A stretch of 64,000 nt of DNA from Campylobacter majalis (GTDB lineage: Bacteria; Campylobacterota; Campylobacteria; Campylobacterales; Campylobacteraceae): assembly GCF_905120465.1 (NCBI RefSeq), contig NZ_CAJHOF010000004.1, forward strand, positions 1-64,000, given 5' to 3'. The translations under genes were made by a program, and so were the position numbers. The notes under the pieces are model-generated. The model had not been told where the DNA came from. It searched no databases and was given only the letters and a program-made list of their open reading frames with translations. Numbering within the stretch: position 1 is the stretch's first letter; each line of letters opens with the position of its first letter. Below, in pieces: positions 46,302 through 55,772 of the stretch.

Positions 46302-46605
46302 TTGCAAGTGCAAATTCTAAAAATTTAAGCGTTATGTCAAGCCTATTTTCAAGCTTGTCCTTTGGCATTTCACACAACCCTTCAAACAGCACTTCTAAAC
46401 GCTCCTTTAAATTTTTAAGAAAAATTTCTTCGCTTAAAATTTCATCGTTATTGTGTGCTAGTGTTTCATTTGTTTGTTGTGCGACTTGCGATTTATGTGA
46501 TGTTTCAGTTATCTCAAAAGCTTTTTTTTCATCTAGACTTTGTATGCTTTTTAGCTCAGCACTTACTTCATCTATTGCCATTTTTGCTATTTCGTCTAGT
46601 CTCAT
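46267..46605 (-). CDS. CiaD-like protein
   Basis: This 112-residue polar protein starts MRLDEIAKMAIDEVSAELKS, has an acidic variable middle, and ends with a helical block: LKERLEVLFEGLCEMPKDKL and ENRLDITLKFLEFALANVEN. This pattern and its position immediately before cca recall C. jejuni CiaD (Cj0788, beside Cj0789 cca), an effector exported through the flagellar system into host cells. The middle part is shorter here. I rely on memory of the C. jejuni sequence, so identity is moderate. It overlaps the TPR gene by ATGA. Confidence 0.55.
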   Translation of the reverse strand: MRLDEIAKMAIDEVSAELKSIQSLDEKKAFEITETSHKSQVAQQTNETLAHNNDEILSEEIFLKNLKERLEVLFEGLCEMPKDKLENRLDITLKFLEFALANVENRLSNIKK

Positions 46606-46847
46606 ATTCTAACAAGCCACCTTTTAAATTCATTTATTTCATTTTCGCTTTGCATATTTACAAAAAAATCTTTCATTTGTTCATTTTGTGCTTTTATATT
46701 TTTTCTCAGTCCGCTAAGTCGCCTTATGGCACTTATAGCGTCTTTGTTATTTGGATCGTTTTTTAATATATTTTTATAAACTTCCAAAGCATCATCTTTT
46801 AAACCCTGTTCTTCATAAATTAAGGCTTTTGTTATTGTATTTAGCAC
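46602..46847 (-). CDS. TPR-like small protein
   Basis: This 81-residue protein contains one tetratricopeptide unit: ALIYEEQGLKDDALEVYKNI followed by LKNDPNNKDAISAIRRLSGL (about residues 8-47), then a polar helix rich in Gln/Glu. The GTG start shares one base with the leuB stop (CTAGTG), so translation is probably coupled. Single TPRs bind partner proteins. It is encoded between leuB and the CiaD-like gene. Confidence 0.65.
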   Translation of the reverse strand: MLNTITKALIYEEQGLKDDALEVYKNILKNDPNNKDAISAIRRLSGLRKNIKAQNEQMKDFFVNMQSENEINEFKRWLVRI

Positions 46848-47908
46848 TAGATTAACCCCGCTACAATACTACCCATTTCAGCAGTAGTGCATATCTCTTT
46901 GGCGTCGTAATTTGCAATATCTTTGGTTCTATATCCTTGTGCTAATGCTTGTTTTACGGCATCTTCTATCGCTTGTGCTGCTTGATCTTGATTTAGTGCG
47001 TATCTTAACATCATTGCTGCACTTAGTATCGTTGCTAATGGATTTGCTATACCTTGACCAGCTATATCTGGGGCTGAGCCGTGGATTGGCTCGTAAATTC
47101 CAACTTTTCCGCCTATACTCGCACTTGGAAGCAAACCTATAGAGCCACACACCATACTTGCTTCATCGCTTAAAATATCGCCAAATAAATTTTCTGTAAG
47201 TATTACGTCAAATTGTTTTGGATTTCTTACTAGTTGCATTGCAGCATTATCTACATACATATATTCTAGCGTAACATCTGGATAGTCTTTAGCTACTTCT
47301 TGCGTCACTTCACGCCATAACTGAGATGTCTCAAGCACATTTGCTTTATCCACCATACACACTTTTTTATCGCGTTTTAAAGCCGCTTCAAATGCAATTT
47401 TTGCTATTCGCTCTATCTCATCGGCTGAGTAAATCATCGTATTATACGCGCTATTTTCATCTTTTTGTCTAGGTTGTCCAAAATAAATACCGCCAGTTAG
47501 CTCACGCACTACTAATATATCTGTGCCTTGTATAACCTCTGGTTTTAATGAACTAGCACCAATTAGCTCATCATATATCACAGCCGGACGTAGATTTGCA
47601 AAAGCACCTAAAGCTTTGCGTATTTTTAGCAATCCACTCTCTGGTCGTTTTTCTCGTGGTAGATTATCCCATTTTGCACCACCTATCGCACCAAACAACA
47701 CAGCGTCAGAGTCCAAAGCACTTTGTAGCGTCTCATCAGGTAGTGGCTCACCAAATACATCATAAGCCGCACCACCCATTAATTTATAATCATATTCTAA
47801 ACTAAAGTTAAATTTATGACTAACAGCATCAAGCACTTTAATTGTCTCATCGACTATCTCAGGTCCTATGCCATCGCCTTTAATTACACAAATTTTATAT
47901 TTATTCAT
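46847..47908 (-). CDS. leuB: 3-Isopropylmalate dehydrogenase
   Basis: This 353-residue NAD-dependent dehydrogenase oxidises 3-isopropylmalate in leucine synthesis. Motifs: [20 protein letters not shown] (about residues 8-27), [20 protein letters not shown], LRKxxG-type [64 protein letters not shown] and [20 protein letters not shown]. It lies five bases behind leuD and overlaps the TPR gene. The two other leucine genes (leuA, leuC) are not next to it. Confidence 0.95.
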   Translation of the reverse strand: MNKYKICVIKGDGIGPEIVDETIKVLDAVSHKFNFSLEYDYKLMGGAAYDVFGEPLPDETLQSALDSDAVLFGAIGGAKWDNLPREKRPESGLLKIRKALGAFANLRPAVIYDELIGASSLKPEVIQGTDILVVRELTGGIYFGQPRQKDENSAYNTMIYSADEIERIAKIAFEAALKRDKKVCMVDKANVLETSQLWREVTQEVAKDYPDVTLEYMYVDNAAMQLVRNPKQFDVILTENLFGDILSDEASMVCGSIGLLPSASIGGKVGIYEPIHGSAPDIAGQGIANPLATILSAAMMLRYALNQDQAAQAIEDAVKQALAQGYRTKDIANYDAKEICTTAEMGSIVAGLI

Positions 47909-47913
47909 CTTTA

Positions 47914-48399
47914 TTAAGCCCTTAAATCATTTTTTGCATATTCTATCAAGCCGCCACTTTTTAGTAGCTCTTGCATAAACTCAGGAATCGGAGCAAACGC
48001 ATACTCTTTTTTGCTTGTTTTGTTTTTTATTGTGCCACTATTTATATCTATATCTAGCTCATCGCCCTCATTTATCTCATCAGTTTGTTTTAACTCAAGT
48101 ATTAAAAGCCCCGTATTAAAGCTATTTCTATAAAAAATTCTAGCAAAACTCTTAGCTATCACGGCTGAGATTCCAGCGGCTTTTATAGCAAGTGGAGCAT
48201 GTTCTCTACTGCTTCCACAGCCAAAATTTTCACCAGCTACTATAATATCACCATGTGAAATTTTGCTTGTAAAATCAGGATCAACATCCTGCATTATATG
48301 TTTTGCTAATTCATTCTCATCAGATGTGTTTAAGTATCTAGCAGCAATTATTATATCTGTATCGATATTATCGCCAAATTTCCATGCTTTTGCACCCAT
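47914..48399 (-). CDS. leuD: 3-Isopropylmalate dehydratase small subunit
   Basis: This 161-residue protein is the small swivel subunit of isopropylmalate isomerase, which pairs with the iron-sulphur LeuC. It shows [20 protein letters not shown] (about residues 4-23), [40 protein letters not shown] and the C-terminal [19 protein letters not shown]. The short form is that of archaeal/epsilonproteobacterial LeuD. ATG at 48399 follows AAAGGTATATT and is chosen over the earlier frame start at 48441. It is the first gene of the leuD-leuB unit. Confidence 0.92.
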   Translation of the reverse strand: MGAKAWKFGDNIDTDIIIAARYLNTSDENELAKHIMQDVDPDFTSKISHGDIIVAGENFGCGSSREHAPLAIKAAGISAVIAKSFARIFYRNSFNTGLLILELKQTDEINEGDELDIDINSGTIKNKTSKKEYAFAPIPEFMQELLKSGGLIEYAKNDLRA

Positions 48400-48573
48400 A
48401 ATATACCTTTTTGATTTAAAAATGATTGTAGATAATAGCAAAATAAACCTAAATTTAAAAAATTTAATTGTTAATAAAAATTTACATTTTTAAATTAAAA
48501 ACTAATATTTAAGCAATATTAAATAAAAATTTAGCAATACTTACAAAGATATTAATATTAAGTTTCAAAACTA

Positions 48574-48581
48574 TATAAAAT
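48574..48581 (+). promoter_or_regulatory. Possible -10 box of receptor gene
   Basis: TATAAAAT lies 26 bases before the TonB receptor start, with AAGGAA as the ribosome site. The AT-rich upstream space has no clean Fur box that I can point to, though iron regulation would be expected for such a gene. Confidence 0.35.
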
Positions 48582-48606
48582 AAATTTTGTATTTTTAAGG
48601 AATTTT

Positions 48607-51591
48607 ATGAAAAAGATTTCATTATCAATATTGCTTTGCTCTATCTTACTTGCACAAGATACAGATGTCACGCTCGATGAAGTTACAGTTTCAGCAAATC
48701 AAGAGCACGAAGCGGTCAAAGAGAAAAAAGTTGGCGTCACAAAAATAAAAGCAGAAACATTAAATAAACAGCAAGTTGCAGATAGTAGAGATTTAGTTAG
48801 ATATGAAACTGGTGTTAGTGTTGTAGAAGCAGGCAGACATGGTGCTAGTGGCTATGCTATACGCGGTGTGGATGAAAATCGTGTTGGTATAGTTATAGAT
48901 GGACTTCGCCAGGCAGAGACTCTTAGCTCACAAGGATTTAGAGATATATTTGAAGGATATGGAAACTACAACAACACAAGAAATGGCGTAGAGATCGAAA
49001 ATGTCAAAATGGCAACCATTACAAAGGGGGCTGATTCTATTAAGAGTGGCAGTGGGGCTTTGGGTGGTTCTGTGATGTTTGAGACAAAGGACGCTAGAGA
49101 CTACTTAATAGATAAGGATTATTATTTTGGATTTAAACATGGATATCAAAGTGTAGACAGTCAAAATTTCACCGCCTTAACTACTGCTGCTAGGTTTAAG
49201 TGGTTTGATATCATGGTGATAAATACAAACCGAAAGGGACACGAGCGTAAAAATTACTTTTATGATATATATGCAAATGACGACGAAGATCGTTCAGCTG
49301 TTGGCAAAACTCGCGAGAAAGCCGATCCATATGAAATAACACGTAAAAGCACACTTGTAAAACTTGGATTTTCTCCATTTGAAGAGCTTAGGTTTAGCGT
49401 GGCAATAGATGATTCAAAGATTAGATCACGTGGAGAGGATCTATCATATCTTATGAGATTTGGTAGTAGTCAATACTCTGTAAGCGAGGTCGAGGGCGAG
49501 AGAAAAAACGACGATAGCTCACATAGGAAAAATGTCTCATACACCATAGAGAGCTTTACGCCGACACCATTTTGGGATAGCGTAAAGATATCATACTCAA
49601 ACCAAAGGATTAAAAACAAAGCTAGGACGGATGATTACTGCAGCGGTCCAAAATGTAAGCATATCCAAAACCCACAAGGATTAAAGCTAGTCACAAATAA
49701 TGGCGTTGCAAAGATAGTAGATAAAGATGGAAAAGAGCTTGAAGCTGAGAAATCAAGTAGTGGTTATGTGTCTAAAGCTAAATATAAACTAAACGGACAA
49801 GAGTTAAAACAAGATGTTGATTATAAAGAGTGGAGCGTCGAAAGCACATTTATAAATTGTGATTATTTTGGTGGAACCTGTCCGAGTAAATTTAAGCTAC
49901 TTCAAAAAAAGGATGCCGATGGAACAGAACAATATAAATTTATAGAAAAACAAATCACTGTAAAAAATATAAATGGTAAAAAGTATGGCACGTTTGAGTT
50001 AGAAAGCAAGCAGAAAACAGCATATGGTTTTACCTACACTCAAAAAGAAGAACTCTCTTTTGTTGCACCTGGCACAGCTGGATATGAGACGAACTACTTT
50101 AACGATAGGGATTTAAACACCGATACAAAGCAGTTTAATATAGATTTTGAAAAAGAATTTGAACTACTAAATACAGAGCATAGTCTGCGATATGGAGCGA
50201 TGTATAGCACCAGCACAAAAAGCATGGTAAATGCCGACGGATATGCAGGGGGCAATATCCAGTGGTGGCAAGAGGCGTTTTTTGGGTATAAGCAAACAAT
50301 AAACGATAAATATCAATTTGAATACCTGCCACGACCAAACAACTGGGCAAATAGCTATAATGTAAGACACAATGTCGAATCACGCGATACATATCTAATC
50401 CCTGTAAAATCAATAAACAAATCTTTGTATGTGGGGGATTATATCAATGGGGGGGGGTTGTTTGACTGGATAGGATTTGATCTAAACTACCGCTTTGACA
50501 AGGTCACGCACTCGCCAAACTACGACGATGAGAGCTCATCATCAAAGCTACCAAGAGGCTTATTAGTAGGGGTGCTTGAGCCGATGCCTTGTGCTATGAA
50601 CCTAACAGATGATTGCAAATACAATAGTCCAAAAGTAACAGAAAATCTACGTAAAAACTTAGCCCTTTTGCTAAGAAAAAGAGAATTTAGAAACGACAGC
50701 TACTCGCTTGGCGTAGATCTTGATCCGTTGTCGTGGTTTAGAGTGCAGGTAAAATACTCAAATGGCTTTCGCGCACCAACATCTGATGAGATGTATATGA
50801 CATTTAAACATCCTAGCTTTTCTATCACGCCAAATACAAACCTAAAAGCAGAGACAGCAAAGACTAAAGAACTAGCTCTGACGCTTCATAAAAACTCAAG
50901 TTTTGCGACATTTAACTGGTTTAAAACAGACTATGAAAATTTCATCGATATGGTTTTTAAAGGAGAAAGACCAGTCGTTTTAGGAAGTCAGCTAAAGTAT
51001 CCATTTTGGCAAAATATAAATAGAGACGAAGCCGTGGTGCGTGGATTTGAAGTAAGCTCAAGAGTAGAGCTTGGCGATATACACAAAAGTCTTGATGGAT
51101 TTAGAGTAGGGTATAGATATACCCATCAAAAAGGCAGAATGAATAAAACAATACCTATGAATGCACTTCAGCCAAATACGCAAGTATATACCATAGGATA
51201 CTCAACTCCTGGCGATAAATACGGCATAGATGTGTTTGTCACTAGCGTAGCAGCCAAAAAAGCAGACAATACATATAATATGTATTGGGAGGATCAAAAA
51301 AATCAGAAAATAAAGGTAAATGGCAAAGAGGTAACTGATAGCACAATGGCATGGCGAAGCGGATCGTATAGTGTAATAGACGCTATAGCATATGCTAGAC
51401 CGGCGAAGAACTTTAGCTTTGGTTTTGGAGTGTATAACATAACCGATAGAAAGTATATCACTTGGGATAGTGCAAGATCAATTAGAGCATTTGGTGCATC
51501 AAACCTAATAGATCAAAATACTGGTCGTGGTATAAAAAGATTTTACGCACCTGGCAGGAATTTTAAATTTACTTGGGAAGTGAAGTTTTAG
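48607..51591 (+). CDS. TonB-dependent haem/iron-protein receptor with a G9 tract
   Basis: This 994-residue outer-membrane receptor has a signal peptide (MKKISLSILLCSILLAQ), then a TonB box-like DVTLDEVTVSA, and a plug domain with SRDLVRYETGVSVVEAGRHG, YAIRGVDENRVGIVIDGLRQ and IKSGSGALGGSVMFETKDAR. This plug pattern belongs to the transferrin/haemoglobin/lactoferrin receptor group (TbpA/HmbR-like). The barrel has long loops with three cysteine pairs, and ends with ITDRKYITWDSAR and a terminal Phe. Codons 615-617 are GGG GGG GGG, a run of nine G at 50449-50457 inside the frame, so slippage would switch expression. It has its own promoter and no partner gene nearby. Confidence 0.87.
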   Translation: MKKISLSILLCSILLAQDTDVTLDEVTVSANQEHEAVKEKKVGVTKIKAETLNKQQVADSRDLVRYETGVSVVEAGRHGASGYAIRGVDENRVGIVIDGLRQAETLSSQGFRDIFEGYGNYNNTRNGVEIENVKMATITKGADSIKSGSGALGGSVMFETKDARDYLIDKDYYFGFKHGYQSVDSQNFTALTTAARFKWFDIMVINTNRKGHERKNYFYDIYANDDEDRSAVGKTREKADPYEITRKSTLVKLGFSPFEELRFSVAIDDSKIRSRGEDLSYLMRFGSSQYSVSEVEGERKNDDSSHRKNVSYTIESFTPTPFWDSVKISYSNQRIKNKARTDDYCSGPKCKHIQNPQGLKLVTNNGVAKIVDKDGKELEAEKSSSGYVSKAKYKLNGQELKQDVDYKEWSVESTFINCDYFGGTCPSKFKLLQKKDADGTEQYKFIEKQITVKNINGKKYGTFELESKQKTAYGFTYTQKEELSFVAPGTAGYETNYFNDRDLNTDTKQFNIDFEKEFELLNTEHSLRYGAMYSTSTKSMVNADGYAGGNIQWWQEAFFGYKQTINDKYQFEYLPRPNNWANSYNVRHNVESRDTYLIPVKSINKSLYVGDYINGGGLFDWIGFDLNYRFDKVTHSPNYDDESSSSKLPRGLLVGVLEPMPCAMNLTDDCKYNSPKVTENLRKNLALLLRKREFRNDSYSLGVDLDPLSWFRVQVKYSNGFRAPTSDEMYMTFKHPSFSITPNTNLKAETAKTKELALTLHKNSSFATFNWFKTDYENFIDMVFKGERPVVLGSQLKYPFWQNINRDEAVVRGFEVSSRVELGDIHKSLDGFRVGYRYTHQKGRMNKTIPMNALQPNTQVYTIGYSTPGDKYGIDVFVTSVAAKKADNTYNMYWEDQKNQKIKVNGKEVTDSTMAWRSGSYSVIDAIAYARPAKNFSFGFGVYNITDRKYITWDSARSIRAFGASNLIDQNTGRGIKRFYAPGRNFKFTWEVKF
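50449..50457 (+). repeat. Homopolymeric G9 tract in receptor gene
   Basis: Nine consecutive G residues lie inside the receptor coding sequence in an otherwise AT-rich genome. With nine G the frame is open. Poly-G tracts of eight or more are the standard phase-variable elements of Campylobacter. Confidence 0.8.
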
Positions 51592-51695
51592 TTGTTAAGT
51601 GGATTAAATTTTGCATTGTATCTGTAAATTTACCAAAAAGCATATTTTTAGTCTTTTTTTGATAAGATATTCGTTTGCAATGATATTTAAGTGGG

Positions 51696-51701
51696 TATAA
51701 T
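51696..51701 (+). promoter_or_regulatory. Perfect TATAAT directly before the LOS operon
   Basis: GTGGGTATAAT ends at 51701, one base before the apparent TTG start of the lipid A acyltransferase gene. If it is a real promoter, the transcript begins inside the frame and the true start is downstream; if not, the promoter lies further upstream. Confidence 0.35.
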
Positions 51702-52574
51702 TTGAAAGAAAAAATCGAATATATTTTGGTAAATTTTTTTATATTTTTGCATAGAATTTTACCATCAAGATTTATGCAGTGGTTATTAAAATGTATATCT
51801 GATTTGTTGTTTTTTACACTAAAGTCACGTAGAGAGCTAACTATTGATAATATTATTAAAGCTTACGGAAAAAGTCTTGATGAAGCATCAATCTTAGCAA
51901 GAGCAAATTTTAACTCACTTGCCAAAACCATAATGGAAATTTTAGATATTTATAATGACAAACGCACACTTGATAGCTATATAATAAACGCCGAAGAAGC
52001 AAAGGCAAAACTTAAAGAAATTTCAGCTGGAAGGCAAATTTTATTTACCACGGCACATTTTGGCAACTGGGAGATTTTGGCTCACTATTTTGGTGCGGCT
52101 GGATTTGAAATGGTGGTGATTGGCAGGGAGGGCAACAACAGGCTAATTGACACCAACATCACAGTGCCATTTCGTAAGCGTTTTGGTAACGAACTAGCAA
52201 ACAAAGACAACGCCATGTCAAAAATGGTAAAATTTCTTAAAAATGGCAAAAATGTAGGCGTGATGATAGATCAAAAGGCAGGAAGTATAAATTCTATCAA
52301 AACAACGTTTTTTGGGCGTGAATGCATGACAACAAAGACCATTGGCTCACTAAAGCTTAAATTTAATCCTGTTATTGTGCCGATATTTGCGATAAGGCAG
52401 GATGACGGCAGGTTTAAAATCATCATAAGAGAATTTGATGAAAGCGTGATAAAGGGCGATAAGGACGCTGATATACTAGCTATCACGCAGCAGATAAATG
52501 ACATCTTTGAAGATGTCGTAAGAATGGCACCACAGCAGTGGTTTTGGATGCATAATCGCTGGAAAATGGACTAA
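51702..52574 (+). CDS. Lipid A biosynthesis lauroyl/myristoyl-type acyltransferase
   Basis: This 290-residue inner-membrane enzyme adds a secondary acyl chain to lipid A (LpxL/HtrB/WaaM family). One N-terminal hydrophobic segment precedes the active-site block TTAHFGNWEILAHYFGAAGF (about residues 114-133) with the H-x4-E motif. Further family pieces are MIDQKAGSINSIKTTFFGRE and QQWFWMHNRWKMD at the end. The start is TTG at 51702, three bases before the operon would need a leader; a later TTG at 51726 is possible. It opens the lipooligosaccharide gene cluster and its stop is two bases from the ELM1-type gene. Confidence 0.9.
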   Translation: MKEKIEYILVNFFIFLHRILPSRFMQWLLKCISDLLFFTLKSRRELTIDNIIKAYGKSLDEASILARANFNSLAKTIMEILDIYNDKRTLDSYIINAEEAKAKLKEISAGRQILFTTAHFGNWEILAHYFGAAGFEMVVIGREGNNRLIDTNITVPFRKRFGNELANKDNAMSKMVKFLKNGKNVGVMIDQKAGSINSIKTTFFGRECMTTKTIGSLKLKFNPVIVPIFAIRQDDGRFKIIIREFDESVIKGDKDADILAITQQINDIFEDVVRMAPQQWFWMHNRWKMD

Positions 52575-52576
52575 AA

Positions 52577-53497
52577 GTGATTAAAATTTCATCACAAAGA
52601 GCATTGATTTTTTCCGATGCTAGAGCAGGGCATGAAAACCAAAGCAAGGCATTTTGCGAACTAAACGGCTATGATTATGAGATTTGCCACGTCTCATATT
52701 CGCATAAAATTTTTAAAATTTTGTCCTATTTGCTTGATTTTTTAGGCATTAGAGCTAAAATTTTTATCACTAACGATATGAAATTTCATGATTTTGATGT
52801 TTTTGTTGGTGCTGGATCAAGCACGTATTATGCTATTAAATTTTATGCCAAAAAATACAGCAAAAAAAGTGTCGCTATAATGCTACCAAAAGGTTATCGT
52901 AAAAATTTTGATCTAATCATAGCCAATTCTCACGACCATCCAATCCCACGCCACAATCAGCTTGTGTTGCCGGTATCGATTTCAAACTGCAAACCAAGTG
53001 GATTTTATACAGCTGGACGTAAATCGATCGGTTTTGTTATAGGGGGATCAAATCAAAGCTTTGAAATGAATGATGAAATTTTAAACCAAATTAAAAAAAT
53101 CAGAGCTGAATTTAATAAATATGAGTTTGTATTAACAACATCGCCACGCACTCCAAAAAATATAGAGAGTGCATTGCAGGAGCTTGATTGGGCATATAGC
53201 GTGATTTTTAGTAAAGAGCAAGTAAATCCAATTGGTGATTTTTTATCGCAGTGTGAGTGGGTATTTATCAGTATTGATAGCGTCTCCATGATAAGCGAAG
53301 CGGTCGCAAATGGCACAGCAAATATCGGCATCATCGATCTAAAACGCAAAAATTCAAAAAATAAATTTGATCAATTTATAAACGCTTTAATTGCCACAGG
53401 ACACGCTAGAAAATGGGGCGAGGCTAAAAACAAAAAAAGCCTTAAAAAGACGGCAAAGTATGATTTAAAAGAGCTTATTAAGGGCATTAAAATATGA
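52577..53497 (+). CDS. ELM1 family protein, probable glycan enzyme
   Basis: This 306-residue protein resembles the mitochondrial fission ELM1 family, found in bacteria within lipopolysaccharide gene sets. It has ALIFSDARAGHENQSKAFCE near the start, IGFVIGGSNQSFEMNDEILN with GG loop near 152, and VLTTSPRTPKNIESALQEL near 180, then VNPIGDFLSQCEWVFISIDSV with SVSMISEAVANGT, which are the glycosyltransferase-B-like elements. In bacteria the enzymatic role is uncertain; a sugar-nucleotide transferase is plausible. GTG start, AAAAGTG. Confidence 0.75.
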   Translation: MIKISSQRALIFSDARAGHENQSKAFCELNGYDYEICHVSYSHKIFKILSYLLDFLGIRAKIFITNDMKFHDFDVFVGAGSSTYYAIKFYAKKYSKKSVAIMLPKGYRKNFDLIIANSHDHPIPRHNQLVLPVSISNCKPSGFYTAGRKSIGFVIGGSNQSFEMNDEILNQIKKIRAEFNKYEFVLTTSPRTPKNIESALQELDWAYSVIFSKEQVNPIGDFLSQCEWVFISIDSVSMISEAVANGTANIGIIDLKRKNSKNKFDQFINALIATGHARKWGEAKNKKSLKKTAKYDLKELIKGIKI

Positions 53498-54570
53498 AAG
53501 TTGTGCAAATTTTGCCTGAGTTAAATGAGGGTGGAGTTGAGCGAGGAGTGATCGAACTCACACGCGAGTTAAACGCATACAACGTCATTTCATACGTAAT
53601 AAGTGGCGGCGGAATACTTGAAAATGAGCTTGTTAAAAATGGCGTAAAGCACGTTAAATACGATGTTTATAGTAAAAATTTACTTACTTTTTTACCGCGT
53701 GTTTTTAAGCTTAGAAAAATTTTAAAAGAGATTGCTCCTGATATAGTACATGTAAGAAGTCGCATCCCTGCTTGGCTTATAAAATTTGCTAAGATTGGAC
53801 TAAATTTTAAAGTCGTAAGCACAGTTCACGGACTAAACTCGCCAAATTTTTATAGCCATATCATGTGTAATGCCAATAGGATAATTTGCGTAAGCAACGC
53901 TGTAAAAGAGCATATAAAAAGGCATTTTAATGCAGATGATAGCAAAATCAGCGTGATATTTCGCGGTGTGGATTTAGTAAATTTCAATCCTTTAAAGCTA
54001 CCAAGCAAAGAAGAGCTAAGATCTAAATATAGTCTAAAAAATGAGCTTGTTATAAGCTGTGTGGGTCGCATAACGCATGGTAAAAATATAGAAACTTTGC
54101 TAAAATCGGCTGTGATTTTAAAGCAAAAACTAGGCATTAAAATTTTAATCGCAGGTGGAGTGCATCCCAAAAAAAATGAGTATTTTCAAAGACTAAAAGC
54201 TTTAAAAGATGAGCTTGGACTTAGCGATGAAGTGCAGTTTTTAGGTAGTGTCGGCGATGTAGCTGGGGTTTATAAGCTAAGCGATGTTGTTGTGAGTGCT
54301 TCGCTAAAACCTGAAAGCTTTGGCAGAAGTGTAGCTGAAGCACTAGCGCTTAATACACCAGTTGTAGCGAGTAATCACGGCGGAGTAAAAGACATCATAA
54401 AAGATGGCGAAAATGGGTATTTTTTTGATCCGCTTGATGCAGATGAATTAGCAAGTAAGATAGTTCTTGCTAGTAAATTAAAATTTAATGGATTTGATTA
54501 TATCTCAAGCACATTTACGCTTGAGAAAATGACAAAGCAGACGTATGAAATTTACAGGGGGTTAATATGA
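53494..54570 (+). CDS. Glycosyltransferase family 4
   Basis: This 358-residue protein is a GT-B glycosyltransferase for lipooligosaccharide or capsule-type sugars. It begins MKVVQILPELNEGGVERGVI, a common GT4 N-domain. The acceptor/donor segments are ISCVGRITHGKNIETLLKSA near residue 190, and SASLKPESFGRSVAEALALN (donor EX7E motif, about 268-287) with TPVVASNHGGVKDIIKDGEN. Overlap by ATGA with the upstream ELM1 gene and the downstream ligase gene. The sugar is unknown. Confidence 0.85.
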   Translation: MKVVQILPELNEGGVERGVIELTRELNAYNVISYVISGGGILENELVKNGVKHVKYDVYSKNLLTFLPRVFKLRKILKEIAPDIVHVRSRIPAWLIKFAKIGLNFKVVSTVHGLNSPNFYSHIMCNANRIICVSNAVKEHIKRHFNADDSKISVIFRGVDLVNFNPLKLPSKEELRSKYSLKNELVISCVGRITHGKNIETLLKSAVILKQKLGIKILIAGGVHPKKNEYFQRLKALKDELGLSDEVQFLGSVGDVAGVYKLSDVVVSASLKPESFGRSVAEALALNTPVVASNHGGVKDIIKDGENGYFFDPLDADELASKIVLASKLKFNGFDYISSTFTLEKMTKQTYEIYRGLI

Positions 54571-55772
54571 TTATTGCGGAAAAAATATTATTTTTACAAA
54601 ATCTAAAAGACAAACTTAAAGCAGTGCCAAATTTTCAACTTTTATTTTTATTTTCTTTGATTCTTTGGTGTGTATCGTTGCCGTTTGATAATGCTATTTA
54701 TCAAGTATCTTGGGTGCTTTTAGAAGTTTTATTTATATTTCATGTGCTTTATAATAAAAATTACAAAAAAGTTTATGATATTTTAAAAAATTTAAAATAT
54801 TTTTTAGGCTTTTTTGTTTTAATTTGTGCGAGTTTATGCATATCAAATATATTAAATTTTGAGTTTTTAGCGCCAAAAGCTTGGCATAGTGTAGTGAGTT
54901 TTGTGTTTAGATATGCGGTAGTGCTTTTTGTGCTTTGCTATTTTTATAAAATTTATGAGTTTGATTATAAAATTTTGATATATGTTTGCATAATCGCATC
55001 TTGTTTTATGGCTACTAGCGGACTTTATGAACTGGTTATAAATTATCAAAATATAATATTTAATGATAGCTCACAACACGGACTTCATGGGTTTTTACGC
55101 AACAGAAATGGCTTTGGTTTAGCAATGGCAACTGGGTTTGCATTTATATTTATTTATATGAAAAACAGCTTAACCAAAAATATACTCATGGCTATTTTTG
55201 TATTTTTGATTATCTTTTCATTTTCTAGATCGGCTTGGGTAGCAAGTAGTTTTTTAGTAATATTTTATGCATTGTTAAATTTCAAAAATATAAAAAAAGA
55301 GTATGTATTATCGGCTATTTTTATAGTACTTGTTATTTGTGCTTTTTTCTTTATTTCAGATAGTTTTCAGCATCGCTTTACGCAGCTTACACAAGGTGAG
55401 TCAAGTCATAGATTTGGCATTTGGCAATATAGTTTTGAGATGTTTTTAAAGCAACCATTTTTTGGCTGGGGCGACACGTTTAAATTTGTTCCAAATGCAC
55501 CATATTTGTTAAACACAAACTATTCAGCACCGCATAATATGATAATGGAGCTACTATATACGACTGGAATTTTTGGATTTTGTGCATTTATGGGATTAAA
55601 TTTTTATATATTTTTACATCTTTTAAAAACAAAAAATATAAAAATTTTAAGCCTTTTTGCTTTCTTTTTTGTGATATGCCAGTTTGATTATGGTATTTTT
55701 AGTACAAAAGAGATATTAAATTACATCGTTATTTTAAGTTTTATAGCATTAAAAGATAGAGCAATATTATGA
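54567..55772 (+). CDS. waaL: O-antigen ligase/polymerase family membrane protein
   Basis: This 401-residue integral membrane protein has about ten to eleven helices and the Wzy_C-like ligase block: FSFSRSAWVASSFLVIFYAL (about residues 211-230), then the large periplasmic loop with HRFGIWQYSFEMFLKQPFFG and WGDTFKF, and SAPHNMIMELLYTTGIFGF (His near 323). It would join glycans to lipid A-core. Gene name waaL is a family guess; polymerases of the Wzy type look alike. It is linked by ATGA to both neighbours. Confidence 0.8.
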   Translation: MIIAEKILFLQNLKDKLKAVPNFQLLFLFSLILWCVSLPFDNAIYQVSWVLLEVLFIFHVLYNKNYKKVYDILKNLKYFLGFFVLICASLCISNILNFEFLAPKAWHSVVSFVFRYAVVLFVLCYFYKIYEFDYKILIYVCIIASCFMATSGLYELVINYQNIIFNDSSQHGLHGFLRNRNGFGLAMATGFAFIFIYMKNSLTKNILMAIFVFLIIFSFSRSAWVASSFLVIFYALLNFKNIKKEYVLSAIFIVLVICAFFFISDSFQHRFTQLTQGESSHRFGIWQYSFEMFLKQPFFGWGDTFKFVPNAPYLLNTNYSAPHNMIMELLYTTGIFGFCAFMGLNFYIFLHLLKTKNIKILSLFAFFFVICQFDYGIFSTKEILNYIVILSFIALKDRAIL

